Below, in pieces: positions 29,201 to 38,313 of a stretch of DNA of 64,000 bases. The notes below the pieces were generated by a model, which ran no database searches, had not been told where the DNA came from, and was given only the letters and a program-made list of their open reading frames with translations. Origin of the DNA: Planctomycetales bacterium. Its GTDB lineage: Bacteria; Planctomycetota; Planctomycetia; Isosphaerales; Isosphaeraceae. Position 1 is the first letter of the stretch; each line of letters opens with the position of its first letter. The DNA lies in the NCBI GenBank assembly GCA_027449865.1, contig DAIDKV010000162.1:22076-86075 (forward strand), in the 5' to 3' direction. The translations under genes and the position numbers were made by a program.

Positions 29201-30240
29201 GGCCGACCTCGCTCGCCTTCGGCCCAGGGGGACTGCTCGCTGGCGGCGGCTTTGACGCTGAGGTCTGGACCTGGCGTGGAGGGCGATGCCCAGAGTCGGC
29301 GATGCCTCGCTCACTGGCCGTCGGCGATGATCCGACAACAGGTCGTCGCTCCGGCGTATGGCGAGGCTCTCGGGGCCGATCCAACGAGCAATCGCCGGCC
29401 TCGATCGCCTTCGACGACAAGGGCCGCCTGATCGCGCAGGACACCGACGAGATACGAATCTGGCCGTCGGATGTGGTCCCTGCACGCACCCCGCCGATCC
29501 TCCGCATCCCGCAGGATCGCGCCCAGCCAGCCTGGTTTACGCCGATCTCTCGATCGGCCGACGGTCGGACGATGGCCCTTCTCCGCTCGACGTCAGTCTC
29601 GATCTGGCGAAGCGATCATCCCGACCGCCTGATTCCTGTCAAGCCTCCCGTGCCGGAAGCCTCATCCCAGCGAGGCCCGAGCCTCTTCCACGCGATCCAA
29701 CTCGCCCCACGCGGAGATCGGCTTTACCTCGTCGATTTCGCCGGGCGAAGTCTGCACATCTGGGACCTCAAAGGGCCCGACGACTCGGGCGCCTTGCAGG
29801 CCGTTGCCCGCGACCGGAACGTCCCGACTCTGGAGAAGCTCTCCAGCCTGGCCCTCCGTCGTGACGGTGAAATACTTGCAGTCGGCGACCGAGAGGGGAC
29901 CGTTACCCTGATCGAGACCGGCCGCCTCGCGATCCTCGGCACGTTCCGCCCCTCGCCCGGTGAACTGACCGGCGTGATCCCCTCGCTGGCCTTCACACCC
30001 GATGGACGAACTCTTGCCGTGGGATCGCTTCAGGGAACGATTTCGCTCCACGACGTCTCCCGCCCCGCCTCACCACGACTCTGGTTGCGGCTCCCCGGCC
30101 ATCAAGGAATGGTCACCAACCTGGTCTTCGATGACCAGGGCACAAGACTCGCCAGCTCCGCCATTTCCGACCCGATGGTCGAGGTCTGGGACCTTGAACT
30201 CATCGCCCGCGAGCTCGGCCGCCTGGGGGTGAGCGACTGA
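26203..30240 (+). CDS. Membrane Ser/Thr protein kinase with beta-propeller C-terminus
   Basis: About 1345 residues. An acidic N-terminus precedes a PknB-type kinase domain: GRGGMGTVY loop near residue 113, the Lys of PVALKVLG, catalytic HRDVKPSN near 345, TDFGLA, and GTPRYMSPEQA. Roughly 120 extra, Ser/Pro-rich residues are inserted between the hinge and helix E (about 197-318). One transmembrane helix follows (about 512-535, VTASAVAMILAIATYSY) and then some 700 residues of WD40/PQQ-like propeller outside the membrane (AFSPDGRTLAAVG, AFTPDGRTLAVGS). ATG 26203 has GAGG seven bases upstream; ATG 26197 is the alternative. Overlap with the sigma gene implies translational coupling; the kinase probably controls that sigma factor (inference). 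Confidence 0.88.
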   Translation: MAPPNDDPRPIDQGPAPEVEEDDEDDRLGEAIEEFLSLVERDEAPDLDSFVARYEDDLRDELRAALEGLELVHGLVGRGGGSGSWSGSHTGSGRWLESGHRIAGYRVVHELGRGGMGTVYEAVHVGLDRPVALKVLGTHAAPDSSARRRFLNEARTAAGLHHTHIVPVFDVGQVGGLCYYAMQRIEGNGLDRVIRHLRRARNASGPAGMSSLVEPGASNSSRFGQIWLRVSPGWLWRHPRAEPAVSPPPRVIPTAPSALGDSTASWASRIGHRSRLGAPMDGDTSGSLLALEDSFSRGGRGTSTIGDEPPPFDPPRGSLYFRWVASVGLQAADALAHAHQQGVIHRDVKPSNILIDARGNIWVTDFGLARRLADPGLTHHDSLLGTPRYMSPEQARTSGQIDGRTDVYSLGATLYELLTLRPPFDGRSAAELVDQIGRDDPAPPRKFEPRVPRDLETIVLKALAKRPVDRYASATELAEDLARFLSHAPVKARRIGPVGRLWRVARRHPQTAAVTASAVAMILAIATYSYVRILGERAAVIDANKDLRKTLDSLERANREAQSARRGQHLKTAQILESLDGPDRRAKGLEQIRKAVALNIPQEELSEFRDEAVNFLVMRDVETRPALETRSGDGLSFGPQGHRLWSISRENNELVLWDVEQGRQVLSLPLRASSEPAEAMESEPSPTNSGTNRSRPRPAQPPGPPRLTGRTLATAGNYIAALLPDGSGVQLVDAISGAPVRRITSPGRAILGLIADPEGHRLVTVELRLESPSADVHTDEDVDALPHYPFVVNLWDIDGLEHRELDPWPPLRRGPSSGRDRTRSGSPPMVAISPDGKVVAVALTGAGTRGVRLFRTETGYDGSRRDWIDTQGEVTALAVGPGSLLATAGRDQSIRVYNMENSGGPSPAPSFQARVASFIRVMRFSPMGLLAISGWPGPIEIYDPAAQARMAILPGSEQSHDLAFSPDGRTLAAVGASGNTPLWTIHDSAARSQVSGFENRPTSLAFGPGGLLAGGGFDAEVWTWRGGRCPESAMPRSLAVGDDPTTGRRSGVWRGSRGRSNEQSPASIAFDDKGRLIAQDTDEIRIWPSDVVPARTPPILRIPQDRAQPAWFTPISRSADGRTMALLRSTSVSIWRSDHPDRLIPVKPPVPEASSQRGPSLFHAIQLAPRGDRLYLVDFAGRSLHIWDLKGPDDSGALQAVARDRNVPTLEKLSSLALRRDGEILAVGDREGTVTLIETGRLAILGTFRPSPGELTGVIPSLAFTPDGRTLAVGSLQGTISLHDVSRPASPRLWLRLPGHQGMVTNLVFDDQGTRLASSAISDPMVEVWDLELIARELGRLGVSD

Positions 30241-30321
30241 TCGATCTTCCAACGGGCTCGCCATTTCTCCACCTTTTTCTGGGTTTTCGGTGGGCGAAGC
30301 CCACCTGGATGGCGGCTTCCG

Positions 30322-31110
30322 TCACGGGTAAAACTTTGGGTCGGGATAGACAACGCCGCCCGGATACATCCCCGGCAGCGCCTCGGCCCGTTGAATCGAC
30401 CGGGCATGACCGTCCAGAAAAAGAACGTTCGAATTCCCATGACGCTTCCACGGAATCCAGGTATCCAGAATATTCGTACCGAGCCAGATGTCATAGTCAT
30501 CCTGCCGAGGGTCGCCAGCGAAGGGGCTTGATAGGATGCCCGACGCATCCCGTTCATTAAACGCCACGAAGTTCGAGAGCCCGATCTCCGACTGGAACCT
30601 CGGCAATGTCCACCGCCCGTATCGCCTCGTCTTGTGGCTAAGCTGCGAGTTCATCAGGTAGCTCGTTCGGTTCGAGATCCCGTCGATCGTCCCGGTCGGT
30701 GTGAGATACGGTGTTCGGTACGAAACGTCCGACCGGCACCGATAGATCGCCTCGTCCGCAATCGCCGTGCCCCCCTTCGCAATCGCCTCATTGGCAAATG
30801 TCGGATTCACATAAGGCATGATCTTGTCTTCCCAGTAGATCTCGGCAAACGACTCCGCGTCAGCCACCTGCGAGAGTACATCCGCCTGGAAGGGGTGGTG
30901 CAGGAAGAACTGCCCGTTCCAGTCGTCGAAGTATTGCAAGACCCCCAGCCCAATCTGGTGCAAATGGCTCTGACAGTCCATCCGACGCGCCGCCTCTCGC
31001 GCCGCCATCACCGCCGGCAACAACAGCCCCACCAGCACCGCGATGATCGCCATCACGACCAGCAATTCGATCAAAGTAAACGCCCGTCGGCATCGACCTC
31101 TCATCTTCAT
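30322..31110 (-). CDS. DUF1559-like pilin-type protein, short variant
   Basis: A 262-residue protein with a type IV pilin-like N-terminus: [19 protein letters not shown] after a short basic leader, then [20 protein letters not shown]. It is about 100 residues shorter than the other DUF1559 proteins here and ends in [13 protein letters not shown] with a Pro-rich tail, lacking the usual GEVIS(A)DSY end. It may belong to the related H-X9-DG group of pseudopilin-like proteins. ATG 31110 is preferred; the in-frame TTG at 31119 adds only three residues. It diverges from the next DUF1559 gene and converges on the kinase gene. Confidence 0.8.
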   Translation of the reverse strand: MKMRGRCRRAFTLIELLVVMAIIAVLVGLLLPAVMAAREAARRMDCQSHLHQIGLGVLQYFDDWNGQFFLHHPFQADVLSQVADAESFAEIYWEDKIMPYVNPTFANEAIAKGGTAIADEAIYRCRSDVSYRTPYLTPTGTIDGISNRTSYLMNSQLSHKTRRYGRWTLPRFQSEIGLSNFVAFNERDASGILSSPFAGDPRQDDYDIWLGTNILDTWIPWKRHGNSNVLFLDGHARSIQRAEALPGMYPGGVVYPDPKFYP

Positions 31111-31252
31111 CGTCCCCAAAGATGATCGTTTGGCGGTTACGTAATACGATTCTTGGAAGAGTAATACTACGGCGTCGTCGATGTCGGCGATAGTCCCTCT
31201 CCTCTCTCGGATCTTCCCCTGGAAGATTTTTGGATGCCCAAAATTTTTCGAC

Positions 31253-31293
31253 TTGAGTTACTGAAATTCGCCGGATACAGTCTGTGTTACAAT
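31253..31293 (+). promoter_or_regulatory. Probable sigma70 promoter for DUF1559 gene
   Basis: In an unusually AT-rich intergenic region, TTGAGT (31253-31258) is followed after exactly 17 bases by TACAGT (31276-31281). A second -10-like TACAAT lies at 31288-31293. The start codon is at 31334. Confidence 0.5.
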
Positions 31294-31333
31294 TTTAGGA
31301 CAACCAAAAAAATAGAGGATACAGAGTCAAATT

Positions 31334-32419
31334 ATGTCTAGGGACGAGCAAACGGGAACCTGGCAGCGAGCGGGCTTCACGCTGATCGAGTTGCTGGTGG
31401 TGATCGCCATCATCGGCGTGCTGATTGCGTTGCTGCTTCCGGCGGTGCAGGCAGCACGTGAGGCGGGCAGGCGGGCTCAGTGCATCAACAATCTGAAGCA
31501 GATCGGGTTAGGCATCGCCAACTACGAGTCAGCGCAGGGGATCATTGTCTCGGGGTACATCACCGGCTGCATCGGCAATTGCGCGACGTCGATGCCGATG
31601 CTGCCGTCGATCGCGGTCCCTGGGTACAACCCCGACCCGTTCACGAACGACAATGGGCCGGGCTGGGGATGGCTGGCCTTGATGCTCCCGCAGGTCGAGC
31701 AAGCGCCACTTTACAACGCGATCAACATGAACCTGCCGACCTGGGTCGCGGCCAACGGCACCGCGGTCGTCACGCGAATCAACGTCTTCCTCTGCCCGTC
31801 GGCGAACAATCCGACGCCCACCTGCCCCATGGTGGATGCCAACGTCCAGCTTTTGCCGGTCGCCAACCCATACTTTGCACGGGCGAACTACCAGTACAAC
31901 ATGGGCTGGGACGACACGAGCATCCAGCCGCCGAACCTGAGCTACGACAATTATCAACTTGGTTGCAATGGCCCGCTCTATCGGAACAGCAGGGTGACGT
32001 ATGCCGGCGTGACCGACGGGCTGAGCAATACGGTGATCGCCAGCGAGAAGACGCCGTTTCTTGCCGATGCGAGTTGGGTAGGGATCATCCCGGGCTATCG
32101 GCACTTCGCTAACAACGCGTTCGCCAGCATGGGCACAGGTGGGATGACCTCGGGCGGCCAGCCGATCGATTACGATTATCCCGGCGCGATTCTGGCCTCG
32201 CACAGCGGTCCCTCGCTTTATGAGGATACGCAGGTCATCCATCCGCCGAACAGCCCGCTCGGACACACGGATGAGTTTTACTCGCTCCACCCAGGCGGGG
32301 CGAACGTCCTGATGGGCGACGGCTCGGTCCGGTTCGTCAAGCAGTCGATCAACTTGCGGACCTGGCAGGCCCTAAGCAGTCGGATGAGCGGAGAGGTGAT
32401 CAGTGCCGACTCCTACTGA
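31334..32419 (+). CDS. DUF1559 domain-containing pilin-like protein
   Basis: A 361-residue DUF1559 protein. The prepilin motif [20 protein letters not shown] starts at residue 14, followed by [20 protein letters not shown]. The C-terminal family motifs are present ([20 protein letters not shown] and the terminal GEVISADSY). It is expected to be exported and surface-associated; its role is unknown. ATG 31334 is preceded by a GAGGA-type site and by a plausible promoter. The stop codon overlaps the beginning of the following lipoprotein gene by 17 bases, pointing to a two-gene unit. Confidence 0.9.
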   Translation: MSRDEQTGTWQRAGFTLIELLVVIAIIGVLIALLLPAVQAAREAGRRAQCINNLKQIGLGIANYESAQGIIVSGYITGCIGNCATSMPMLPSIAVPGYNPDPFTNDNGPGWGWLALMLPQVEQAPLYNAINMNLPTWVAANGTAVVTRINVFLCPSANNPTPTCPMVDANVQLLPVANPYFARANYQYNMGWDDTSIQPPNLSYDNYQLGCNGPLYRNSRVTYAGVTDGLSNTVIASEKTPFLADASWVGIIPGYRHFANNAFASMGTGGMTSGGQPIDYDYPGAILASHSGPSLYEDTQVIHPPNSPLGHTDEFYSLHPGGANVLMGDGSVRFVKQSINLRTWQALSSRMSGEVISADSY

Positions 32420-32735
32420 AACCGCCAGCCGACTTCGCCTCGCGTTGGTCATCGGGCTCTTGCTCGCGATCGCTGGATGCTTGGGCAATCCGAGCGACCG
32501 CGAGTTGAAAAACCGTCGGGAACTCGAAGCCATCCTCACGGCGATCACGATCAAGGACCGCAAACAGCTCGACCGGGACGCCTGCCGGATCGAGGCTCGA
32601 CACAACTCAGGCGAGCTTTCCGACGCTTCCTTCAAGTCCCTTGACGCGATCATCGAGAGGGCCCGATCCGGCGACTGGGCTGGCGCCGAGCATGACGCCT
32701 ACCGCTTCCGAGAGAATTTCCCCTTTTTCAGGTGA
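32403..32735 (+). CDS. Small lipoprotein downstream of DUF1559
   Basis: A 110-residue predicted lipoprotein. The GTG start at 32403 lies inside the end of the DUF1559 gene (17-base overlap). The signal peptide ([16 protein letters not shown]) ends in a clear lipobox with Cys at about residue 26. The mature part is charged and helical ([40 protein letters not shown]), with no recognised domain. Translational coupling to the pilin-like gene is likely. The 3' end overlaps by 37 bases the end of the convergent SGNH hydrolase gene. Confidence 0.7.
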   Translation: MPTPTETASRLRLALVIGLLLAIAGCLGNPSDRELKNRRELEAILTAITIKDRKQLDRDACRIEARHNSGELSDASFKSLDAIIERARSGDWAGAEHDAYRFRENFPFFR

Positions 32736-34057
32736 GTCGCCAGCTTCGACGTTGTGGGCATGATCCCGAGATAAGCATCCAGGAGTCGGGTGGCGATATC
32801 CTGGTTTCCCGTGGCATTGGGATGGAGTGTTCCATCGATGCTTCCCTCCGTCGCGAGTGATTGCGGGAAGGTGCGGACCCACGAATCCTTCGAGGGATAA
32901 CCGTGGGTTCTGAAGTCGGCAACGATGCCCGGCGCGAGGGTCCAGCCGTAGGTTTGAGCGGCCGAGGCGATGACTGCGTCCAGCGGCGGGATGATCCGGT
33001 GTGTGGCGAAGATGGCGTCGATCCGGTTGATCAGGACCACACCGCCAGGTCCGAGGATTGGTGAGGGAATACCCTGGCTGTTGCCCGCCAGGCCGGGGTA
33101 GTCGCTCACAAGGACCCGCCCTGGGTTCAGTCCCTGGATCGCCGCGGCCAGTTCCGCGAAGTGTGAGGGCAACTGCGAGAGCGCTCCCTGGAACTGTTGC
33201 AGGATCATCTTCCGGGTCGGGTGGCCGATGTGAGAGTTCAGGATCAGCGACTCGACAATCTTCGAGAAGCCGATGTCGTCGCCGCCGACGGAGACGGTCA
33301 GCACGTCAATGGTCTGGTTGCCGATAATCGATTTCAGTTCGCTGATCTGGGAGGGGAGTGTCACGCTGGGGTTGCCGATGCTTGTCATCGGGCCGAGAAT
33401 TCCGTTATTGATCGTCGCTCCCGACGCCGCAACCGAGACGAACGTGACGGCCTCGTGCGGGTTAGCCTGCTGAAGTTGGAGTGCGAATTGCGCGGGAGCC
33501 GAGAGAGTCGATCGGTGGGCATCGGCGTTTTGGGTGTTCATCGCGGGGTCGGGCGAGTAGGCCCACTGCGGCGAGGTCGGTGACGGTACGACAGGATTTC
33601 CCTCGCCCGAGGCGTACGAATCTCCGATCGAGACCACCAGCAGATCCTTCACCTGGATCGACTCGGTCGCCACCTGCGGTCCGCTCGACCCTACCAGGCC
33701 GGTCGCCGTAAGCTGGACGGTGTAAGCCCCTTGCTGCAAATCAATCGTCGGGGTCTCGCCAGTGACGTCGGTCGTCTGGCCCGTCGAGCTGGTGACGGTC
33801 CAGGCGAACGTCGAGGTCGGTTGGATACCCATCGACCCCGATGCGTTCAAATTGACGCCGTAACCATTCGGCGGATTGACGTAAGCAGGCGTGTTCGGCA
33901 GATCCGGTTGATTCCCGTGAGCCGGGTCGGGCACGATCTGGGGGACCATCGACCACTGAATCACGGCGGCGGTCGTGAGCATCGACCGTGACTCAAGAAC
34001 CTCGACAGCGAATCCGCATCGGAGCCGGCGTCGGTTCGATCGTGATCGGATCGACAT
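32699..34057 (-). CDS. Exported SGNH/GDSL hydrolase with LEPR-XLL-type N-terminus
   Basis: A 452-residue exported protein. The N-terminus carries a basic stretch and VEVLESRSMLTTAA, a form of the LEPR-XLL signal found on many planctomycete surface proteins. Residues about 35-135 form an Ig-like (PKD-type) region (VNLNASGSMGIQ, FAWTVTSSTGQT, GAYTVQLTATG). The SGNH lipase/esterase domain follows: VSIGDSYASGEG with nucleophile Ser147, SVAASGAT, SVGGDDIGF, and the C-terminal Asp/His pair in DGTLHPNATGNQD. It should hydrolyse an ester in the envelope or outside the cell; the substrate is unknown. ATG 34057 places the LEPR motif near residue 20; the frame runs on to 34156. Confidence 0.85.
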   Translation of the reverse strand: MSIRSRSNRRRLRCGFAVEVLESRSMLTTAAVIQWSMVPQIVPDPAHGNQPDLPNTPAYVNPPNGYGVNLNASGSMGIQPTSTFAWTVTSSTGQTTDVTGETPTIDLQQGAYTVQLTATGLVGSSGPQVATESIQVKDLLVVSIGDSYASGEGNPVVPSPTSPQWAYSPDPAMNTQNADAHRSTLSAPAQFALQLQQANPHEAVTFVSVAASGATINNGILGPMTSIGNPSVTLPSQISELKSIIGNQTIDVLTVSVGGDDIGFSKIVESLILNSHIGHPTRKMILQQFQGALSQLPSHFAELAAAIQGLNPGRVLVSDYPGLAGNSQGIPSPILGPGGVVLINRIDAIFATHRIIPPLDAVIASAAQTYGWTLAPGIVADFRTHGYPSKDSWVRTFPQSLATEGSIDGTLHPNATGNQDIATRLLDAYLGIMPTTSKLATHLKKGKFSRKR

Positions 34058-34154
34058 CTGGAGAACCCTCGGGGTTTGGAATTTCTGCGAAGATAGGGAA
34101 GAGTATAAGACCCCCTTCGACTGTCCCGCCAGGATGTAGCGGAGGCCCTCGTCC

Positions 34155-34628
34155 ATGATCGAGAGGATGGTTACCGGAGGCGTGACCTGTGCGGAGTGGG
34201 AGGCGTGGGCGTCCGCACGTCGGGCGGGGGTAGCGACGGGGGGCTACATGCCGCGTGGCTGGATGACCGAGGACGGCCCGCGCCCGCGATTGGGGATGCT
34301 CTACGGTGCGATTGAGTTCCCGCTGGCCGAGCCGACGCGGCTCCGCGCCAACCTCCGGCGCTCTGAGGCGCTGCTCTGGCTGGGCGACCCGACCTCGGCC
34401 GATGGGACCGCGGCGCTCGAGGCCGCGCGCGACCTGGGCCGCCCCTTCCTCGCAGCAGAGCCCGGCCTGACGTCCCCCTCGGAGGTCGCTGCCTGGCTCT
34501 CCGTCTTCGAGGTCCGAACTCTCACCATCGGCGCGGAGGCCGAGTCGGCCCGCCCGGGTCTTGCCGCCCGCACCGGACCCTTCCTCGACCGCGTTTTCAC
34601 TGCATGGCAAAGGCGGGATGGAAGCTGA
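34155..34628 (+). CDS. YpsA-type SLOG family protein (putative molybdenum carrier family), degenerate motif
   Basis: A 157-residue cytoplasmic protein resembling the cpYpsA/'putative molybdenum carrier' branch of the SLOG superfamily: GGYMPRGWMTEDGPRP corresponds to the family's GGWCPKGRxAEDG, RLRANLRRSEALLWLGDPTS to the NVxDSDGTLI segment, and TLTIGAEAESARPG to the C-terminal NVAGPRES. The first loop, normally GGQTGVDRAA, reads GGVTCAEWEA here. SLOG proteins bind nucleotides or related ligands. The function is unknown and the molybdenum role of the family is itself unproven. GGAGG lies nine bases before ATG 34155. It diverges from the SGNH hydrolase gene. Confidence 0.75.
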   Translation: MIERMVTGGVTCAEWEAWASARRAGVATGGYMPRGWMTEDGPRPRLGMLYGAIEFPLAEPTRLRANLRRSEALLWLGDPTSADGTAALEAARDLGRPFLAAEPGLTSPSEVAAWLSVFEVRTLTIGAEAESARPGLAARTGPFLDRVFTAWQRRDGS

Positions 34629-34755
34629 TCGACCGGTTTGCCGCGACCTGGCATTCTTCGGGTAGGCGTGCCGTTCAAGCCCGAGAATCTGGCTCAGCCT
34701 CGGAATCATCGGGAAGACCGAGTTGAGCTTGTGAATCGAGTCTCGGAGTCGTTCA

Positions 34756-37700
34756 TTATTTGCTCGAAGTTCGATCGCTGACGAGGGAGCCGCCAGGGCT
34801 TCGTTCGCGTCGTGATTGCCATCCGGCCGCGTCGAGGACGTGGAGCGAGCCGTCGTCGAGGAGTTCCATGCCGGTCGCGGTCTGGACGGCCGGCTCGACG
34901 GCGGGGGCCGGAAGGTCCAGCGATCCTGGCACCTTGCGCAGGTAGCCCCGGCGTTCCTGGCCCCCGGAGATCATCGAGCGGCCGTCGGGGGCGATCGCAA
35001 CGAACCAGACCTGTCGCACGTGGAGGAAGGCCGGCCCGATCGGCTGGCCGGACGCGGCGTCCCAGAGTCGGGCGGTCCGGTCGTAGCTGCCGGTGGCGAG
35101 CGTCTGGCCGTCGGGGCTAAAGGCCGCCGCTCGGAGTTGTCCCTCGTGCCGCAACGGGCCGCCCATCGGGGCGCCAGTGTGGGCGTTCCAGAGACGGGCG
35201 GTCCGGTCCCAGCCGCCGGTGATCAGGGCGCCGCCGTCGGGGCGGAACGCGACCACCGAGACCGGCCCGTCGTGACGCAGCGGGGCGAATCGAGGCGCTC
35301 CAGTGGCGACGTCCCAGAGTCGGGCGGTCCGGTCGTCGCTGCCGGTCGCGACGGTCTTTCCGTCGGGACTGAAGGCCGCCACCATCACCTGCCCAGCGTG
35401 ACGGAGCGGGGGACCCACCGGGTGGCCGTCGAGGGATGACCAGAGTCGGGCCGTCCCGTCCTCACTTCCGGTGACGACCCGATCACCGTCGGGGCTGAAC
35501 GCGGAGGAGACGACCCAGTTATCGTGCTTCATCGGCTCGCCGATCGGCTGGCCGGTAGCGACGTTCCAGAGTCGGGCGAGCCCGTCGCCGCCTCCGGTCA
35601 AGACGCGGTCTCCGCGGGGAGAGTAGGCGACCGTACGCACCCGCTCGCCGTGCCGCATCGGTGGGCCAACCGCGGCGCCGGTGCGGGCGTCCCAGAGTCG
35701 GGCGGTCCGGTCGTAGCTGCCGGTCAGGACGAGGCGGCCGTCGGGGGCGAAGGCGATCGCCTCGACCTTCTCGCCGTGGAGCATGGGAGCGCCAATTGGC
35801 TGGGCGGTGGCGGCGTTCCAGAGGCGGGCGGTCCGGTCCTCGCTGGCCGAGAGGATTGTCTTTCCGTCGGGGCTATAGCGAGCGGCGCGGATGAAGCCCC
35901 GATGCTCGAAGCACCGCTCGGCCGGCGCCGCGACTTCCCGGATCATCGCCGTGCCGTCGTAGCCGCAAGTCAGGACGCATCGGCCGTCTGGCGCGAAGGC
36001 GACTGCAGATACGGTGTGCCGATGCCGCCACGACGATCCGATCGTCTGGCCGGTTCGGAGGTCCCAGAGCCTCGCCTGTCCGTCGATAGCGCCGGTCAGG
36101 GCGGTGCGACCATCAGGGCTGATCACAGCCGTCTGGATGCAGTGCTGATAGGCAAGCCCAGGGCCGACCGTCTGGCCCTCGATCGGGTCCCAGAGTCGCG
36201 CGGATCGGTCGTAGCATCCGGTTAACAGCGTGTGCCCGTCAGGAGAATAGGCAACCGACGAGACCCAGTCGGGATGGGTCAGTGGAGGCCCGAGGGGTCG
36301 GCCGGTCTCGGCGTCCCAGGCCCTGGCGGTCCGGTCCCAGCTTGCAGTGGCCACCGAGCGGCCGTTGGGGGCGAAGGCGACCGAGCCGACGAGATCGGCG
36401 TGGGCCATCGGTTCCCCGATCGGAGACCCTGTCTCGGCGTCCCAGAGCTGGGCCTTTCCATTGATGCAGGCGGTAGCAATCCGTCGGCCGTCGGGGCTGA
36501 AGGCGACAGCCGGAACGGGGCCTTCGTGCCGGAGCTCCGGTCCGACGACTGACACCGTTCGAAGGTCCCAGATTCGGGCGATAGAGTCGTCGCAGCCGGT
36601 GAGGAGACGTAGGCCGTCGGACCGGAAGGCCAGGGCGTTAACCCGCGCGGGATGGTGAAGCGGGCGGCCGAGCGTGGCCCCCGTTCTTGCGTCGTGGAGC
36701 TGGACGGTCGCATCGTCGCCGCCGACGGCGACGATGCGACCGTCGGGCGAGTAGGTCGCTGCACGGATGGCGCCGGGGTGCTCGAAGCAGGCTCTCAGCG
36801 GATGCAGTCGATCCCACCAGGCGGAGAGATTGCGTCGGAAGGCTCGCTCCAGCTCGGTGTCGCCGGCAAGCCGGGTACTCTGAAGACCGCGGGCGAGCCA
36901 GAGCAGGCCGTGGCCGATCTCGCCTCGCTCGCAGATCGCCTGGCCGTGATCATAGGCGAGCCGGGCCGACTGATCGATAACCTCCTGTCGGTGGGCCCGG
37001 ACCTCGTCGAGTGCTCCGGCGAGCCGGGAGGCAGCGCGATACTGGGTGATCGCCAGGCTGATTGAGAGGCCGATCGCCGCGACGATCGCCGAGGCGGCCA
37101 GGCCCAGGGCCAGGGCGAGCGAGGTCCTGCGTCGGCACCACCGCCAGAATCGCTCGGGGGCTGGAACTGGACGGGCGCGGACCGGCTCATGGTCGAGGAA
37201 ACGGCGGAGGTCGTCGGCCAGGGCTCTCGCTGTTGGATACCGCCGCGCCGGGCTTTTTTCCAGGCACTTCAGGCAGACAATCTCCAGATCACGCGGGAGC
37301 CCGGGACGGAGCCTCGATGGCGAGATCGGCTCCTCGTGCAAAACCTGAAGCACCGTTTCGACCGGGCCCGAGGCGCGGAAGGGCGGCCGGCCTGTCAGCA
37401 ACTCGTAAAGAATGGCGCCGAGACCGTAGACATCGGCCGAAGGCGAGTCCACGGAGACTTCATCCTCCCGGCGCCGGCGGTCGCGGCGGGGCCGGATGGC
37501 GAGCTCGGGAGCCATGTAGCTGGGCGTGCCGAGGAACTGGTCGGTAAGGGTTGGGAAGGTGTGGTGGCCATCGAGCCGCTTGGCGAGCCCAAAGTCGGAG
37601 ACCTTCGGATCGCCTGAAGCGGTCAACAGGACGTTGGAGGGCTTCAAATCGCGGTGGATCACGCCAACGCGGTGGGCGGCCTCCATCGCCAGGGCGAGCG

Positions 37701-38313
37701 ACTCGACCAGCCGGGCGGATTCGACCACGGGCCGGGGCCGGCCGGCGATCCAGTCGGCAAGGCTGGGCCCGTCGACGTGTTCAAGGGCGAGATACGGGGC
37801 ACCCTCGTGCTCGCCGATTTCGTGGATCTGGACGATGTTCGGATGATGGAGCCGGGCGATGGCCTCGGCCTCGCGTCGGAAGCGGTCGCGATCTCGGGGC
37901 GTGGCGCGGGCACCGTCGATGAGCACCTTGAGGGCGACGGTGCGATCGAGCCCACGCTGGCGGGCGCGGTAGACGATTCCCATCCCGCCCCGGCCAATCT
38001 CGGCCTCGAGGTCGTATCCGGGAGGAAGCCGCGGTGGCGCGTCGTCGTCTCCAGGATGCCGGACGTGATCGTAGGTCGAGACTCCGGGCGGATGGCTCTT
38101 GAGCGATTCGAGGAAATCGTCGTCAACGACGGACATGTCGGCCAGGTCGCGCCCCGGCCGAGAAACCGGTAGGCCGTCGGTGAGTCCTTCGAGCGATTGC
38201 TGGCAGAGCGGGCATCGCTGGACGTGGTCGCCGAGGAGTTCCTCCTGGGCCGGGTCGAGCTGGTCGGCCAGCAGGCGCCGGAGGAGTTCCGGTGACGGGC
38301 AGACCTCGGGCAT
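34756..38313 (-). CDS. Membrane Ser/Thr protein kinase with about 15 WD40 repeats
   Basis: An 1185-residue kinase. Residues about 5-45 form a zinc-finger-like segment ending HVQRCPLCQQSL, similar to anti-sigma zinc motifs. The PknB-type kinase domain follows: GRGGMGIVYRA near 108, VALKVLIDG, catalytic HRDLKPSNVLL near 219, SDFGLAKRL, and GTPSYMAPELA. A transmembrane helix lies at about 393-420 (LALALGLAASAIVAAIGLSI). From about 500 onward come some 15 WD40 units of about 42 residues (VAFSPDGRRIATA, DRTARLWDAxTG), enough for two propellers. ATG 38313 has GGGAGG at ideal distance; the frame extends to 38472 over the sigma gene end. It lies 133 bases downstream of an ECF sigma gene. Confidence 0.9.
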   Translation of the reverse strand: MPEVCPSPELLRRLLADQLDPAQEELLGDHVQRCPLCQQSLEGLTDGLPVSRPGRDLADMSVVDDDFLESLKSHPPGVSTYDHVRHPGDDDAPPRLPPGYDLEAEIGRGGMGIVYRARQRGLDRTVALKVLIDGARATPRDRDRFRREAEAIARLHHPNIVQIHEIGEHEGAPYLALEHVDGPSLADWIAGRPRPVVESARLVESLALAMEAAHRVGVIHRDLKPSNVLLTASGDPKVSDFGLAKRLDGHHTFPTLTDQFLGTPSYMAPELAIRPRRDRRRREDEVSVDSPSADVYGLGAILYELLTGRPPFRASGPVETVLQVLHEEPISPSRLRPGLPRDLEIVCLKCLEKSPARRYPTARALADDLRRFLDHEPVRARPVPAPERFWRWCRRRTSLALALGLAASAIVAAIGLSISLAITQYRAASRLAGALDEVRAHRQEVIDQSARLAYDHGQAICERGEIGHGLLWLARGLQSTRLAGDTELERAFRRNLSAWWDRLHPLRACFEHPGAIRAATYSPDGRIVAVGGDDATVQLHDARTGATLGRPLHHPARVNALAFRSDGLRLLTGCDDSIARIWDLRTVSVVGPELRHEGPVPAVAFSPDGRRIATACINGKAQLWDAETGSPIGEPMAHADLVGSVAFAPNGRSVATASWDRTARAWDAETGRPLGPPLTHPDWVSSVAYSPDGHTLLTGCYDRSARLWDPIEGQTVGPGLAYQHCIQTAVISPDGRTALTGAIDGQARLWDLRTGQTIGSSWRHRHTVSAVAFAPDGRCVLTCGYDGTAMIREVAAPAERCFEHRGFIRAARYSPDGKTILSASEDRTARLWNAATAQPIGAPMLHGEKVEAIAFAPDGRLVLTGSYDRTARLWDARTGAAVGPPMRHGERVRTVAYSPRGDRVLTGGGDGLARLWNVATGQPIGEPMKHDNWVVSSAFSPDGDRVVTGSEDGTARLWSSLDGHPVGPPLRHAGQVMVAAFSPDGKTVATGSDDRTARLWDVATGAPRFAPLRHDGPVSVVAFRPDGGALITGGWDRTARLWNAHTGAPMGGPLRHEGQLRAAAFSPDGQTLATGSYDRTARLWDAASGQPIGPAFLHVRQVWFVAIAPDGRSMISGGQERRGYLRKVPGSLDLPAPAVEPAVQTATGMELLDDGSLHVLDAAGWQSRRERSPGGSLVSDRTSSK

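Noticed and set aside
30289..30305. GGTGGGC/GCCCACC hairpin between the convergent kinase and DUF1559 genes as a terminator
   Set aside because: No T-run follows on either strand; at most a weak structure.
31111..31119. TTG start for the short DUF1559-like gene
   Set aside because: Adds only three residues; the ATG at 31110 is adequate.
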